From Pseudooceanicola nanhaiensis (GTDB taxonomy: Bacteria; Pseudomonadota; Alphaproteobacteria; Rhodobacterales; Rhodobacteraceae): a stretch of DNA of 64,000 nt. Every line of letters begins with the position of its first letter. Positions within the stretch are counted from its first letter, which is position 1. Positions 16,947 to 26,510 of this stretch are shown one piece after another. Below the pieces are notes generated by a model that did not search any database, was not told the DNA's origin, and worked only from the letters and a program-made list of their open reading frames with translations. The DNA lies in contig NZ_JAIUZP010000007.1 in assembly GCF_020171315.1 (NCBI RefSeq), positions 186,001 to 250,000 of the forward strand, read 5' to 3'. The position numbers were made by a program, and so were the translations under genes.

Positions 16947-17552
16947 TCAGCCTTCGGGAGGAGTGCGCATCATCTGGGCAAGCGCGGGGTCCGAAACGCC
17001 CTCTGCCGCCCCCAGCCGTGCGCTTTCGGGCTTGTTCTGCGACAGTTTCCAGGTGCCGTCGACGCCGGTCACCTGCATCCGGGCGGGCAGGATCTGGCGC
17101 ATCATCCGCTCGGCCACGCCCTCGGTCATCTTGTCCATGACCCAGGGTGTCTTGGGCAGCAGCCGGGTCTCGAACTGCTCCGACAGCCGATCCAGCACGC
17201 CGGGCATCTCGCCCGGATCGAGCAGGTCTATCGTGCCGCTCAGGTGCACGGCGACGTAGTTCCACGTCGGCACCTGATCCTCTAGCCCGTACCAGTCGGG
17301 CGAGACATAGCCACTGGGCCCCGAGACGATCAGCTTGGCGGGCAACGGCCCGGCGCGCAGCGCCCGCGCGATCGGGTTCGAGCGGACGATATGCACCTCC
17401 ACCTCGGTGCCTGCGTCGTTCAGCAGAAAGGGCAAGTGGCTGATCAGCGGCAGCCCTTCGGACGAGAGCGCGAGGATGCCGAAGCTCTCCTCCCGCGCGA
17501 AGGCGAGGTTGGCGGCGTCGGAGCGGGTGTGGAAGATCGGATTCGGATGCAT
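16947..17552 (-). CDS. FMN-binding negative transcriptional regulator, PaiB family
   Basis: About 201 residues. It begins MHPNPIFHTRSDAANLAFA and contains the flavin split-barrel features LPFLLND, HIVRSNPIARAL, AKLIVSGPSGYVSPDWYG (the conserved substrate-side loop), VPTWNYVAVHLSG, and the C-terminal MTEGVAERMMRQ. PaiB was described in Bacillus as a repressor of sporulation and protease genes, but many members are simply FMN-binding split-barrel proteins. AAGGA precedes ATG 17552. It is 194 nt downstream of the moxR-type operon and may have its own promoter. Confidence 0.85.
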   Translation of the reverse strand: MHPNPIFHTRSDAANLAFAREESFGILALSSEGLPLISHLPFLLNDAGTEVEVHIVRSNPIARALRAGPLPAKLIVSGPSGYVSPDWYGLEDQVPTWNYVAVHLSGTIDLLDPGEMPGVLDRLSEQFETRLLPKTPWVMDKMTEGVAERMMRQILPARMQVTGVDGTWKLSQNKPESARLGAAEGVSDPALAQMMRTPPEG

Positions 17553-17746
17553 GGCAGCATCCTTGTCGCGCGGGCCCGGTTTCGGCAAGCGGGATCGCGG
17601 GCGGGCGTGGCTGGTTAAGGCGCCCACCCCGGCGCGGGCCCCGGGGTGGGCCCTGTCCGACCCCTGCGGGGCCCCGGCGCAGGTCATTGCGGACCGACGC
17701 CCCCCAGAGACCCATTTCGGGCCAGCGGGGTGCCGATGCGATCAGT

Positions 17747-19795
17747 TCAGCGGCGGCCTTCGCGCAGCCATGCGGCGAGGATCAGGCCCGCGGCCAGTAG
17801 CAGCACCAGCCAGGCGGGCAGCAGCGGGATCAGGCGGACGTCCTGCGTTTCATAGGCGTTGCGGGGGGTGAACCCGATCCAGCCGCGCCCGGCGGCGGGC
17901 CGTCCGGCCCGCACGTCACGAACCGAGGGCACGCCGTCGGAGAGCGCGAGGATGCCACCGCGGGTGCCATCCACCAGCGGCTCCAGCGTGGTGCCGTCCG
18001 CGATGGTCTGCTCGAACTCCCGCGGGGCGGCGGGGCCGAGGCCGATCACCGCGTTCTGGTCATCGTTCGCAAGACGGTAGAGCCCGATCTCGGGGCCGGT
18101 GTATTCGGCGGTGAACTGGCCCGGGGCCACCTCCTGAAGCGTCAGTTCCACTTCCTCGCCCGACGGCGTGGTGATGGTCAGCGGGCCGACCTCTTCGCCC
18201 AGGGTGCGGCGGATGATGCGCATCCGCTGACCGGTGGCCTCGGCGGTCAGCGCCTCCTCCTCCAGCTCGGGCTCCTTCATCATCCAGTGGGCGAGGCGGC
18301 GCAGCAGTTCCAGCTGCGGGCCGCCGCCCTCGTAGCCGCGGTTCCACAGCCACGCCTGATCCGAGGCCAGCAGGGCCACGCGGCCCTCGCCGACGCGGTC
18401 GAGGATCAGCAGCGGCTTGTCCTCGGCGCCTTCCATGACGGTGGTCCCGCGTTCCGGCTCCAGCTCGATCTGGCGCAGCCAGCGGCCCCAGTCGCCCTGC
18501 CAGCCGCGCGTCAGACCCGCGGTCACCGGGTGGCGTTCGCCCAGATCGGTGACATGGGGGCGATAGCCCTCCTCGATCACCCGGGCGGTGGGGCGGCCCG
18601 GCAGCACCTCGGCCAGTGGCGAGCGATAGAGCGAATCGGCAGAGGCGAAATCGGGGCCCGCGTTGATCAGCAGCGCGCCGCCGTCCTCGACGTACTGGCG
18701 CACGTTGTCGAGGTAGAGTGCGGGCAGGATGCCGCGCCGCTTGTAGCGGTCGAAGATGATCAGGTCGAAATCCTCGATCTTTTCGAGGAACAGCTCCCGC
18801 GTGGGGAAGGCGATCAGCGACAGTTCGGAGACCGGCACGCCGTCCTGTTTCGCCGGCGGCCGCAGGATGGTGAAATGCACGAGGTCGACGGAGCTGTCGG
18901 ATTTCAGCAGGTTGCGCCACGTCCGCCCGCCCGCGTGCGGCTCACCCGAGACCAGCAGCACGCGCAGCCGGTCGCGCACGCCGTTCATCTGGACGAGGGC
19001 GGTGTTGTTGCGGTCCGTCAGCTCGCCATCCTCGGCGGGGACGGAGAACTGGATCACGTTGCGCCCGCCGTGGGGCAGGGTGATCGGCAGCTCGATGTCG
19101 CGGCCGGTCTGGACCATGAAGCGTTCCGGCTCTGCCCCATCGACGGAGATGTCGAGCGGCGCCTCGCCGGTGCCCTCGGGGGCGGCGCCGCTGTCCTCGA
19201 TCCGCAGGGTCAGGGTCACCGGCTCGCCGAGGATGGCAAAGGCGGGGGCATTGCGGACGATCAGGCGGCGGTCCCAGTCCTCGGGCTGGCCAGTCAGCAG
19301 CAGGTGCAGCGGCGCGGGCATGTCGGGCGCGCGGTCAAGGTCATGCAGGCGACCGTCCGAGAGCAGGATTGCCCCCGCGATCCGGCCGCGGGGTTCCTCG
19401 GCCATGGCCTCGGAGAGGGCGGTCATCAGCTGGGTGCCGCTGTCGCCCGCGCCATCGCCAAGGGTCACGCGGCGGACTTCGGTGTTCGGGCGCGCGGCGA
19501 TCTCGGCCGCCAGACGTTCGGCGGCGGCCTCGGTCTGCTGCGCCCGGTCCGAGAGCTGTTGCGAGGCGGAGCGGTCCTCCACCAGCAGCACGATGTCGGA
19601 GAGCGGCGCGCGGTCCTCCTGCCGGAGCGAGGGGCCGGTCAGCGCCCCCAGCACCACCACGGCGGCGAGGGCGCGCAGCGGCCAGCCGCGCAGGCCACGC
19701 CAGAGCGCGAGGCCGATGAAGGCCAGCATCGCGGCACCGAGGCCCGCCAGAAGCGGCCAAGGCAGGAGCGGGTCGAAGATCACACTCGAGGTCAT
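17747..19795 (-). CDS. Membrane protein with vWA-like and glutamine-amidotransferase-like domains
   Basis: 682 residues, fourth gene of the moxR cluster. Two N-terminal helices (PLLAGLGAAMLAFIGLALW, ALAAVVVLGALTG) lead to a von Willebrand A-like region (SDIVLLVEDRSASQ, AGAILLSDGRLHDL). A periplasmic beta-sandwich (TLTLRIEDSG) and a class I amidotransferase/DJ-1-like fold follow (LRVLLVSGEPHAGG, YVEDGGALLINAGPDF, HPVTAGL), then a C-terminal helix (LLPAWLVLLLAAGLILAAW). The amidotransferase fold lacks an obvious nucleophile Cys, so it is probably structural. Its start overlaps the DUF4159 gene stop (TAATG). Function unknown; the locus is conserved with MoxR ATPases, thought to act on envelope or metal-cofactor assembly. 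Confidence 0.8.
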   Translation of the reverse strand: MTSSVIFDPLLPWPLLAGLGAAMLAFIGLALWRGLRGWPLRALAAVVVLGALTGPSLRQEDRAPLSDIVLLVEDRSASQQLSDRAQQTEAAAERLAAEIAARPNTEVRRVTLGDGAGDSGTQLMTALSEAMAEEPRGRIAGAILLSDGRLHDLDRAPDMPAPLHLLLTGQPEDWDRRLIVRNAPAFAILGEPVTLTLRIEDSGAAPEGTGEAPLDISVDGAEPERFMVQTGRDIELPITLPHGGRNVIQFSVPAEDGELTDRNNTALVQMNGVRDRLRVLLVSGEPHAGGRTWRNLLKSDSSVDLVHFTILRPPAKQDGVPVSELSLIAFPTRELFLEKIEDFDLIIFDRYKRRGILPALYLDNVRQYVEDGGALLINAGPDFASADSLYRSPLAEVLPGRPTARVIEEGYRPHVTDLGERHPVTAGLTRGWQGDWGRWLRQIELEPERGTTVMEGAEDKPLLILDRVGEGRVALLASDQAWLWNRGYEGGGPQLELLRRLAHWMMKEPELEEEALTAEATGQRMRIIRRTLGEEVGPLTITTPSGEEVELTLQEVAPGQFTAEYTGPEIGLYRLANDDQNAVIGLGPAAPREFEQTIADGTTLEPLVDGTRGGILALSDGVPSVRDVRAGRPAAGRGWIGFTPRNAYETQDVRLIPLLPAWLVLLLAAGLILAAWLREGRR

Positions 19796-22611
19796 TATTG
19801 TCCCAGACGGTCCAGCAGGGCAGGGACATGCACCTGGTCGGACTTATAGTTCCCGGTCAGCACATGCATGATGAGGTTGACGCCGAAGCGATAGGCGATC
19901 TCGCGCTGCCGCTCGCCGGCATAGCCGCGGCCCACCGGGTAGAGCGGCGCACCGGAAGTATCCACCGCCCAGGCCGAGGCCCAGTCATTGCCGCCGATCA
20001 CCACCGGGCTGACGCCGTCGTTGAGGTTGCGGAAGGGCATCCCGTCGATCAGCTCGGCATCGGCGGGGGCGGCCTCGACCCAGACCTGCCCGCCGGCGTA
20101 GCGGCCGGGGAAGTCCTGCAGCAGGTAGAAGGTGCGCGTCAGAACGTGGTCGGAGGGCACCGGCTCCAGCGGCGGCACGTCGAGGGGGGCGGCCAGCTGT
20201 TGCAGCTTGCGCCCCTCGGGGCTGGCGGCGCCATAGCGCGCCACATCCGCGTCGCGGGTGTCGAAGAGGATCATCCCGCCCGAGCGCAGGTAGCGGTTCA
20301 GCTTGGCATAGGCCGCGGCGGAGGGCGTCGGCTGATCCGGCGTGATCGGCCAGTAGAGGAAGGGGAAGAAGGCCAGTTCGTCGGTCTCGAGGTTCACGCC
20401 CATCGGCTCGGCCGGTTCCACGGAGGTGCGGAAGAAGAGCGTGTCCGAAAGCCCGCGCAGGCCCGCCTGCGCGGTGTCGTCGATCTGGCGGTTGCCGGTC
20501 ATGACATGGGCCAGCACCAGTTCCCGCGTGGCCTCGATGGCGCGGGCATCGGCGGCGGGATCGGACGCGGGCGCTGTCTCCTCGGTGGTGTCTTCGGTGC
20601 CCTGTGCACGGGTCGGCGCGCCGGGCAGGGCCAAGGCGAGCGCCAGCAGGACCACGGCGGCCCCCGCGGCACGGGGCCGCGCGCCGGTCAGCCGGCCGGA
20701 GAGCGCGAGCGAGGCGAGGATGTCGGCCATCAGCAGCGCCAGTGCAAGGGCGAGCAGGTAACCGCCGAGCGGTGTTTCCTCGGGCCGGGCCAGGCCTTCG
20801 ACCGGAACGGAGGCGGGCCATGCGGCGGGCGCCAGCGTGCTGTCCGCGCCCATGACGTTGCGGGCGATGCGGCGGTCCTCGCCCTCGTAGACGCCGGGGC
20901 GCAGGTCGGCGCCAAGCGGGGCGGAGAGCAGAACGGCGCCATCCACACCGGGCAGGGTGCCCGCGTTGGAGAGCGTGCCATTGGCCTCGACCAGCCGGAC
21001 CGGCTGCCAGGTGGTGCCTTCCAGTTCCTCGGGCGCGGGGGCCGTGGCGGAGGAGGAGATCGACAGCCGCTCAAGCATCTGCACGAAGAGACCGGAGAGC
21101 GGCAGGCTCGACCATTCGGCATTGGCGGAGATGTGGAACAGCACGACCTGCCCGTCGCCAAGGTCCTTGCGGGTTACCAGCGGGGTGCCGTCGGAGAGCC
21201 GCGCGATCACGCGGGCGGCGAGCGTCGGGTCGGGCTGGGCCATGACCTGCGATGAAATCGTCACGTCCGCGGGCACGTCGAGGCCCCAGAAGGGGCTGTC
21301 CTCGTCGAAGGGGGCAAGTGTCTTGGGTTCGCCCCAGCTCATCGCGCCGCCCACGTTGCGCCCGCCCGAGCGCAGGCGCACGGGCATCAGGGGGTCTTCC
21401 TCGGCGCGGCTCACGTCCGAGGCGGCGAGGCGGGGCCCGGCAAAGCGCAGCAGGATGCCGCCGCCCTCGACCCAGGTTTCCAGCGCCTCCGTCTCGGCGT
21501 CCGAGAGAGTGGCCACATCGGCCAGTGCCACCACGTCGGGATTGGCGGGCAGGATGTCCATCAGCGCGCCTTCCAGCAGGTCGGCGTTCGGCTCCAGCGC
21601 CTGGTGCAGGTAGTGAAGCGGCGAGAGCAGTTCGAGGCCTTCGCGGTCTTCCCGGCCGGCGATCAGGGCAACCTCGCGGCGGCGCAGGCTGTCATCGGTG
21701 GCGGCCACGGCCCCGGCGGTGCGGGCGCCGGCGATTTCGAAGTGGCTGAGGCGGGCACGCAGCTCGGCCGGCAGGTCCATCTCGACGCTGGCCTCGGTCT
21801 CGCCAGGTGCGAAGGTGGCGGGCTCGATCGCCAGCAGGCGCATCTGGCCGGAGGGATCGCGGCCATGCGCCTCGACCATGACCTCGCGCTCGGCTCCGGC
21901 GATGGCGCGCAGGGCCGTCAGGCGGACGGCGCCGTCCTCGAAGGTGGCGGGGCGCAGGGCAAAGACCGGGCGGCTGCCCTCGTGGATGGTGACCGCGCCG
22001 TGCTCCTCCAGCGCCGCCAGCAGCGGGTCGCGGCTGGCGCGGTCCAGCCCGTCGGACATCCAGTAGGTTTCGAAGCGATCGGTGCCGAGGCTCTCGATGA
22101 AGCCCTGCACCGCGTCCTCGCGCGGCTCCCAGGCCTGCGGGGTGAGGCCGGGAAGGCGGCTGCGCCAGGTGTCGGCGGACTGGAACACCGGGGCCTCGGG
22201 CGTGGTCAGGCGCACGACGGCGGCGGTGCGCCCCTCGCGGCCCGCCTCGGCCAGCAGGCCATCGACGAGGTCGGCCCGTTCGGACCAGTCGCGGGACGAG
22301 GCCCAGGACCCGTCGAGCAGGATCAGCAGCGGGCCGGAGCCGGTGCGCCCCTGCTGCTGCGGGTTCAGCACCGGACCGGCAAGGCCCACGATCACGGCGA
22401 CCACGGCCAGCATCCGCAGCAGCAGCAGCCACCACGGCGTCCGGTCCGATACCGCCTCGTCATCCTTGAGGCCCAGAAGCAGCGCCACGCCGGGGAAACG
22501 CCGCCGTATGGGGGCCGGCGGCACGGCACGCAGCAGGATCCACAGCAGCGGCAGCGCGGCCAGTGCCAGCAGCAGCCAGGGTGCGGCAAATCCGATCGGG
22601 CCCAGCATCAT
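19795..22611 (-). CDS. BatA-like membrane protein with C-terminal DUF4159 domain
   Basis: 938 residues. The N-terminus is the two-helix BatA leader (GFAAPWLLLALAALPLLWIL, RTPWWLLLLRMLAVVAVIVG) followed by a vWA-like domain (PLLILLDGSWASS). A long periplasmic section has an amidotransferase-like fold (EGGGILLRFAGPRLAAS), then a helix pair near residue 640. The last 220 residues are DUF4159 (LETDELAFFPFLYWPITPD, YLRSGGMILFDTRD). The vWA metal-site DxSxS is degenerate (DGSWASS keeps three of the five positions). It starts one base after the DUF58 stop. Expected role is a scaffold of the MoxR system; the client is unknown. Confidence 0.82.
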   Translation of the reverse strand: MMLGPIGFAAPWLLLALAALPLLWILLRAVPPAPIRRRFPGVALLLGLKDDEAVSDRTPWWLLLLRMLAVVAVIVGLAGPVLNPQQQGRTGSGPLLILLDGSWASSRDWSERADLVDGLLAEAGREGRTAAVVRLTTPEAPVFQSADTWRSRLPGLTPQAWEPREDAVQGFIESLGTDRFETYWMSDGLDRASRDPLLAALEEHGAVTIHEGSRPVFALRPATFEDGAVRLTALRAIAGAEREVMVEAHGRDPSGQMRLLAIEPATFAPGETEASVEMDLPAELRARLSHFEIAGARTAGAVAATDDSLRRREVALIAGREDREGLELLSPLHYLHQALEPNADLLEGALMDILPANPDVVALADVATLSDAETEALETWVEGGGILLRFAGPRLAASDVSRAEEDPLMPVRLRSGGRNVGGAMSWGEPKTLAPFDEDSPFWGLDVPADVTISSQVMAQPDPTLAARVIARLSDGTPLVTRKDLGDGQVVLFHISANAEWSSLPLSGLFVQMLERLSISSSATAPAPEELEGTTWQPVRLVEANGTLSNAGTLPGVDGAVLLSAPLGADLRPGVYEGEDRRIARNVMGADSTLAPAAWPASVPVEGLARPEETPLGGYLLALALALLMADILASLALSGRLTGARPRAAGAAVVLLALALALPGAPTRAQGTEDTTEETAPASDPAADARAIEATRELVLAHVMTGNRQIDDTAQAGLRGLSDTLFFRTSVEPAEPMGVNLETDELAFFPFLYWPITPDQPTPSAAAYAKLNRYLRSGGMILFDTRDADVARYGAASPEGRKLQQLAAPLDVPPLEPVPSDHVLTRTFYLLQDFPGRYAGGQVWVEAAPADAELIDGMPFRNLNDGVSPVVIGGNDWASAWAVDTSGAPLYPVGRGYAGERQREIAYRFGVNLIMHVLTGNYKSDQVHVPALLDRLGQ

Positions 22612-22612
22612 T

Positions 22613-23488
22613 TCAGGCAGTCCCCCTGTCCATGGCGCGGTAAATCCAGAGCAGCGCAGATTGCGCCGAGTCACTGGTGTGATGCGTGGTGAACTGCCAG
22701 CCGGTGGCATGGCAGAGCGCCTGCAACTCCTCCTTCCGCTCTGCCAGCCGCTGCTGGTAGCGCGTCTTGAGGTCGCCGGCCTTCAGCGTCTCGTGCAGGA
22801 GGCTGCCGCCCACGGATTCGAAGATCGTCCGGCCCTGGAACGGGAAGGCCTCTTCGCTGGGGTCGAGCACCTGCATCAGCACGCCGCGGACGCCACGGTC
22901 GGCGGCCTTGGTCAGGGCCAGTTTAACCTCTGCAGGTTCCGCGAGGAAGTCCGAGACGAAAAGCGCCCGCGCATTGGGGATCATGGCGCGGTGTTCGGGC
23001 ACGCCGTAATCGGCGCTGTCCTCGACCGAGAAGAACTCTGCCAGCCGCAGGATCTGGTTCTGGCCGCGCCGGGGCGGCAGCAGCGTGCCGGTCAGGCCCA
23101 CCCTTTCGCCGCCGCGCACCAGAAGGATCGCGGTGGCAAGCGCCAGCAGGCGGGCGCGGTCGCTTTTCTGCGGCAGCTTGTCGGTGGAGGAGAACCGCAT
23201 CGAGGCCGCCTGATCGACCCAGAGCATGACGCTCTGCGCGATCTGCCATTCCTTTTCCCGCACGAAGCGGTCGTCGCCCCGGGCGGAGCGGCGCCAGTCG
23301 ATCCAGCGCCGGGGGTCGCCGGGCTGTACGGGGCGGTATTGCCAGAAATCATCCCCCAGACCCGAGCGTCGCCGCCCGTGATCGCCCAGAAGGACAGTCC
23401 CCGCCAGATGCTCCGCCCGGGCCAGAAGGGGCGGGAAACGGGCCGCCTCTTCCTCGGCGCGGCTGCGAAGGTGGCGGGGTTCGCTCAC
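22613..23488 (-). CDS. DUF58 domain-containing protein
   Basis: 291 residues, no signal peptide. It carries the DUF58 signature near residues 50-75: the DPRRWIDWRRSARGDDRFVR run followed by EKEWQIAQSVMLWVD, then a vWA-like core (ARALFVSDFLAEPAEVKLAL, VRGVLMQVLDPSEE). DUF58 proteins are regular partners of MoxR ATPases. The start overlaps the moxR stop by 4 nt and the stop abuts the next start, so all four genes form one translationally coupled unit. Confidence 0.9.
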   Translation of the reverse strand: MSEPRHLRSRAEEEAARFPPLLARAEHLAGTVLLGDHGRRRSGLGDDFWQYRPVQPGDPRRWIDWRRSARGDDRFVREKEWQIAQSVMLWVDQAASMRFSSTDKLPQKSDRARLLALATAILLVRGGERVGLTGTLLPPRRGQNQILRLAEFFSVEDSADYGVPEHRAMIPNARALFVSDFLAEPAEVKLALTKAADRGVRGVLMQVLDPSEEAFPFQGRTIFESVGGSLLHETLKAGDLKTRYQQRLAERKEELQALCHATGWQFTTHHTSDSAQSALLWIYRAMDRGTA

Positions 23489-24504
23489 GCCGCGGCCTCG
23501 GTCCGGGTGACGGAGGCGGCGATGTCTTCGATCAGCGCGGGCAGGCTGTCGCCGCGGGCGCGGGCGGCAAAGTTCAGCCCCATGCGGTGCACCAGCACCG
23601 GGCGCGCCATGGCGATCACGTCCTCGGTCGAGGGCGCGAGGCGGCCCTGCAGCATGGCGCGGGCGCGCACGGTCAGCATCAGCGCCTGCGCGGCGCGGGG
23701 GCCGGGGCCCCAGTTGACCGTGTCGCGCACCTTCTGCGGGGCGGAGGGATCGCCCGGGCGGCAGGCCCGCACGAGGTCGAGGATCTGCTCCACCACCGTC
23801 TCGCCCACGGGCATCCGGCGCAGCAGGTGCTGCGCGGCGATCAGTGCCTCCGGGGTGAAGACCGCATGGGCCTCCTCCTCGATGGTGCCGGTGGTCGCCA
23901 TCAGGATGGCGCGCTCGGTGTCGCGGTCGGGATAGGCCACGTCGATCTGGACGAGGAACCGGTCCAGCTGGGCCTCGGGCAGGGGATAGGTGCCTTCCTG
24001 CTCGATCGGGTTCTGGGTCGCGAGGACGTGGAACGGCAGCCCGAGGGAGCGGTTCTCACCGGCCACGGTCACGACCTTTTCCTGCATCGCCTGCAGCAGC
24101 GCCGACTGGGTCCGGGGCGAGGCGCGGTTGATCTCGTCCGCCATCAGCAGCTGGCAGAAGATCGGGCCGGGCAGGAAGCGGAACGAGCGCGTGCCATCCG
24201 CGGCCGTCTCCAGCACCTCGGAGCCGAGGATGTCCGCCGGCATCAGGTCGGGGGTGAACTGGATCCGGTTGCCATGCAGGCCCATCACCGTCGAGAGCGT
24301 TTCCACCAGCCGCGTCTTGCCGAGGCCGGGCAGGCCGATCAGCAGGGCATGCCCGCCGCAGAGCAGCGCAGACAGGGTCAGCTCCACCACGCGCTCCTGC
24401 CCGATGAACCGGGCGGTGATGGAATTCCTGGCCTCGGCCAGCTTCTCCTCCAGTGCCTCGATCTCGGCGACAAGGTCTTCGGACTGGGCGGCGGCCTCGG
24501 TCAT
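23485..24504 (-). CDS. MoxR-family AAA+ ATPase
   Basis: 339 residues, cytosolic. Walker A GLPGLGKTRLVE near residue 72, Walker B QLLMADEINRASP, and the MoxR-specific VLATQNPIEQEGTYPLPEAQ with sensor Asn; the C-terminal lid (AQALMLTVRARAMLQGR) completes the AAA_3 plus lid architecture. MoxR proteins are chaperone-like ATPases working with vWA proteins, as the three downstream genes here. ATG 24504 has CGGAG upstream. It is divergent from the DUF1285 gene, with only 69 nt between starts. Confidence 0.93.
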   Translation of the reverse strand: MTEAAAQSEDLVAEIEALEEKLAEARNSITARFIGQERVVELTLSALLCGGHALLIGLPGLGKTRLVETLSTVMGLHGNRIQFTPDLMPADILGSEVLETAADGTRSFRFLPGPIFCQLLMADEINRASPRTQSALLQAMQEKVVTVAGENRSLGLPFHVLATQNPIEQEGTYPLPEAQLDRFLVQIDVAYPDRDTERAILMATTGTIEEEAHAVFTPEALIAAQHLLRRMPVGETVVEQILDLVRACRPGDPSAPQKVRDTVNWGPGPRAAQALMLTVRARAMLQGRLAPSTEDVIAMARPVLVHRMGLNFAARARGDSLPALIEDIAASVTRTEAAA

Positions 24505-24573
24505 GGCAATACTCCGGTCAGATCTATATCTATGGTTTCGAGTGTATCGCGCGAAATGATTTAGGCAAAAGCA

Positions 24574-25167
24574 ATGTCGGCACAAAACTCCGTGAAACCC
24601 TCGGCCGAGTCATTGGCTGCCTCCGCCAAGGCGGCGGGTGGCAAGGGCTTGCCACCGGTGCACAAGTGGAACCCGCCATTCTGTGGGGACCTCGACATGC
24701 GCATCGCGCGCGACGGCACATGGTTCTACCTCGGCACGCCGATCGGGCGGCCTGAACTGGTGCGCCTGTTCTCGACCATCCTGCGCAAGGACGACGACAA
24801 GTATGTCCTCGTCACCCCGGTCGAGAAGGTCGGCATCACCGTGGATGACGCCCCCTTCGTCGCGGTGGATTTCACGGTCGAGGGCACGGGCGAGGCGCAG
24901 GTGCTGACCTTCACCACCAATGTCGGCGACCGTGTCAGCGCCGGGCCAGACCATCACATCCGCGTGACCCGCGATTCTGAGACGGGCGAGCCGTCGCCCT
25001 ACGTGCACGTGCGGGCCGGTCTGGAGGCGCTGATTGACCGCAAAAGCTTCTACCGGCTGGTCGATATCGGCGGGAATCACCCCGTTGAGGGGCAGGATTG
25101 GTTCGGCCTCTGGTCTGACGGCGAATTTTTCCCCATCATAGAAGCCGAATACCTGATCCAAGAATAG
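24574..25167 (+). CDS. DUF1285 family protein
   Basis: 197 residues, cytoplasmic. Family landmarks seen: [78 protein letters not shown], and [20 protein letters not shown] near the C-terminus. No enzymatic motif is apparent; the function of DUF1285 is unknown to me. It is divergent from moxR, an arrangement that may reflect shared control, and is 46 nt upstream of the hydroxypyruvate isomerase-like gene. Confidence 0.85.
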   Translation: MSAQNSVKPSAESLAASAKAAGGKGLPPVHKWNPPFCGDLDMRIARDGTWFYLGTPIGRPELVRLFSTILRKDDDKYVLVTPVEKVGITVDDAPFVAVDFTVEGTGEAQVLTFTTNVGDRVSAGPDHHIRVTRDSETGEPSPYVHVRAGLEALIDRKSFYRLVDIGGNHPVEGQDWFGLWSDGEFFPIIEAEYLIQE

Positions 25168-25213
25168 GACTGCCCGCGCGCTCCCCAGCTCTCCCACGGG
25201 TGGACATCATCAC

Positions 25214-26038
25214 ATGCCCCGCTTTGCGGCCAACATTTCGCTTCTCTTCCGGGAGATGCCCCTCCCTCAGAGAGTCTTTGCCGCGGCCGACGCCGGGTTC
25301 GAGGCTGTTGAAATCCTGTTCCCCTACGATGAGCCGGTCCGGGACCTGCGCCTTGCGCTGACACGCACCGGGCTGCCGCTGGCGCTGATCAATTCGCCGC
25401 CGCCGAACTACACCGGCGGGCCACGCGGTTTCGCGGCCGTGCCCGGCAGCGAGGAGCGGTTCCGCTCGGACTTCCAGCGCGCCCTGCGCTACGTGGACAG
25501 CCTCAAGGCAGAGCGCATCCACATCATGTCCGGCCAGACGGACGATCCCGCGGCGCTCGATACCCTGATCGCGAACCTCCGCTGGGCCGTGGCCGAGGCG
25601 CCGCAGCAGGCGCTAACCATCGAACCGATCAACCGGGACGACATCCCGGGCTATTTCCTGTCGGACTTCGACCTCGCGGCCGAGATCCTGGATACGGTCG
25701 GGGCGCCCAATCTCGGGCTTCAGTTCGACGCCTACCACGCCCACAAGATCACCGGCGACCTGCCGGGGACATGGGCCAGGCACGGCGCCCGTGCGGTGCA
25801 TGTGCAGATCGCGGGCGTGCCGGGGCGGCATGAACCCGTCAAGGGCGACATCGACTATCCCGCCTTCTTCGCGCAACTGGATGCGGAAGGCTACGCCGGC
25901 TACGTCTCGGCCGAATACGGACCTGCGGCAGATACGGCATCGGGCCTTGGCTGGCTGGCCGAGGCGCAGGCCGCCATGCCCCTGCCGCCGTCGTCCACGG
26001 GCCGGTCCTCGAGCCGCGCCAGCAGCGGGCGCGGCTGA
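25214..26038 (+). CDS. hyi: Hydroxypyruvate isomerase-like TIM-barrel protein
   Basis: 274 residues, cytosolic. The Hyi family interconverts hydroxypyruvate and tartronate semialdehyde. Seen: FAANISLLFREMPLPQRVFA, GFEAVEILFPYDEPV, RIHIMSGQTDD, LTIEPINRDDIPGYFLSD (catalytic-type Glu), GLQFDAYHAHKITGDL, and HVQIAGVPGRHEP with GYVSAEYGP at the end of the barrel. A Ser-rich C-terminal tail of about 20 residues exceeds the usual 258-residue length. The gene sits alone, without glyoxylate carboligase or garR next to it. Some relatives are generic AP-endonuclease-2-family sugar isomerases. Confidence 0.78.
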   Translation: MPRFAANISLLFREMPLPQRVFAAADAGFEAVEILFPYDEPVRDLRLALTRTGLPLALINSPPPNYTGGPRGFAAVPGSEERFRSDFQRALRYVDSLKAERIHIMSGQTDDPAALDTLIANLRWAVAEAPQQALTIEPINRDDIPGYFLSDFDLAAEILDTVGAPNLGLQFDAYHAHKITGDLPGTWARHGARAVHVQIAGVPGRHEPVKGDIDYPAFFAQLDAEGYAGYVSAEYGPAADTASGLGWLAEAQAAMPLPPSSTGRSSSRASSGRG

Positions 26039-26061
26039 CGGCTGGCGCTTTTCGCGGCCTC

Positions 26062-26118
26062 CTGACAGGATGCTGACAGAATGCTGTCAGCAGGGCTGTG
26101 CGATGGTCTGTCCATCGC
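26062..26118 (+). promoter_or_regulatory. Operator-like inverted repeats upstream of the VOC-WYL pair
   Basis: A half-site CTGACAG (26062-26068) is followed by a perfect inverted repeat GCTGACAG-N4-CTGTCAGC (26072-26091), then a second one, GCGATGG-N5-CCATCGC (26100-26118). All lie within 80 nt upstream of the VOC gene start. They are good candidates for autoregulatory sites of the WYL regulator encoded downstream. Confidence 0.5.
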
Positions 26119-26138
26119 AACACCTGAAAGGAAACACC

Positions 26139-26510
26139 ATGACCTCCCCTGCGTCCCTGCCCCCCGTCACCGTGGTCTGGGCCGAGATCCCGGTCTCTGA
26201 CCTCGATGCGGCAACGGCCTTCTACAACAGCGTCTTCGGATGGGAGATGACGCCCATGATGATGGGGCCCGAGACGGTTTCGGCCTTTGGCCGCGGCGGT
26301 GTCGGCGGCAACCTCGTCGAAGGTCCGGTGCCCGCGGGCAAGGGCCCGGTGATCCACATCGCCGTGGCCGATGGCGTCGAGGCCGCCCGCGACCGCGCCG
26401 CCGCGGCGGGGGCCACCTTCGAGGGCGAGATCACCACGATCCCGCCGGGGCGCTACCTCGTAATGCATGATCCGGACGGCAACCGGATCGGCCTCTTCGA
26501 GCCCGCCTGA
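26139..26510 (+). CDS. VOC (glyoxalase/bleomycin-resistance) family protein
   Basis: 123 residues, one paired beta-alpha-beta-beta-beta module: VVWAEIPVSDLDAATAFYNS, then GWEM, and in the second half VIHIAVADGVEAARDRAAAA and RYLVMHDPDGNRIGLFEP. Potential metal ligands are few (E near residue 15, H in VIHIAV, and the terminal E), so enzymatic metal binding is uncertain. AAAGGA precedes ATG 26139. The stop and the next start overlap (TGATG), coupling it to a WYL-domain regulator. Such pairs often respond to small reactive molecules, but the ligand is unknown. Confidence 0.85.
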   Translation: MTSPASLPPVTVVWAEIPVSDLDAATAFYNSVFGWEMTPMMMGPETVSAFGRGGVGGNLVEGPVPAGKGPVIHIAVADGVEAARDRAAAAGATFEGEITTIPPGRYLVMHDPDGNRIGLFEPA

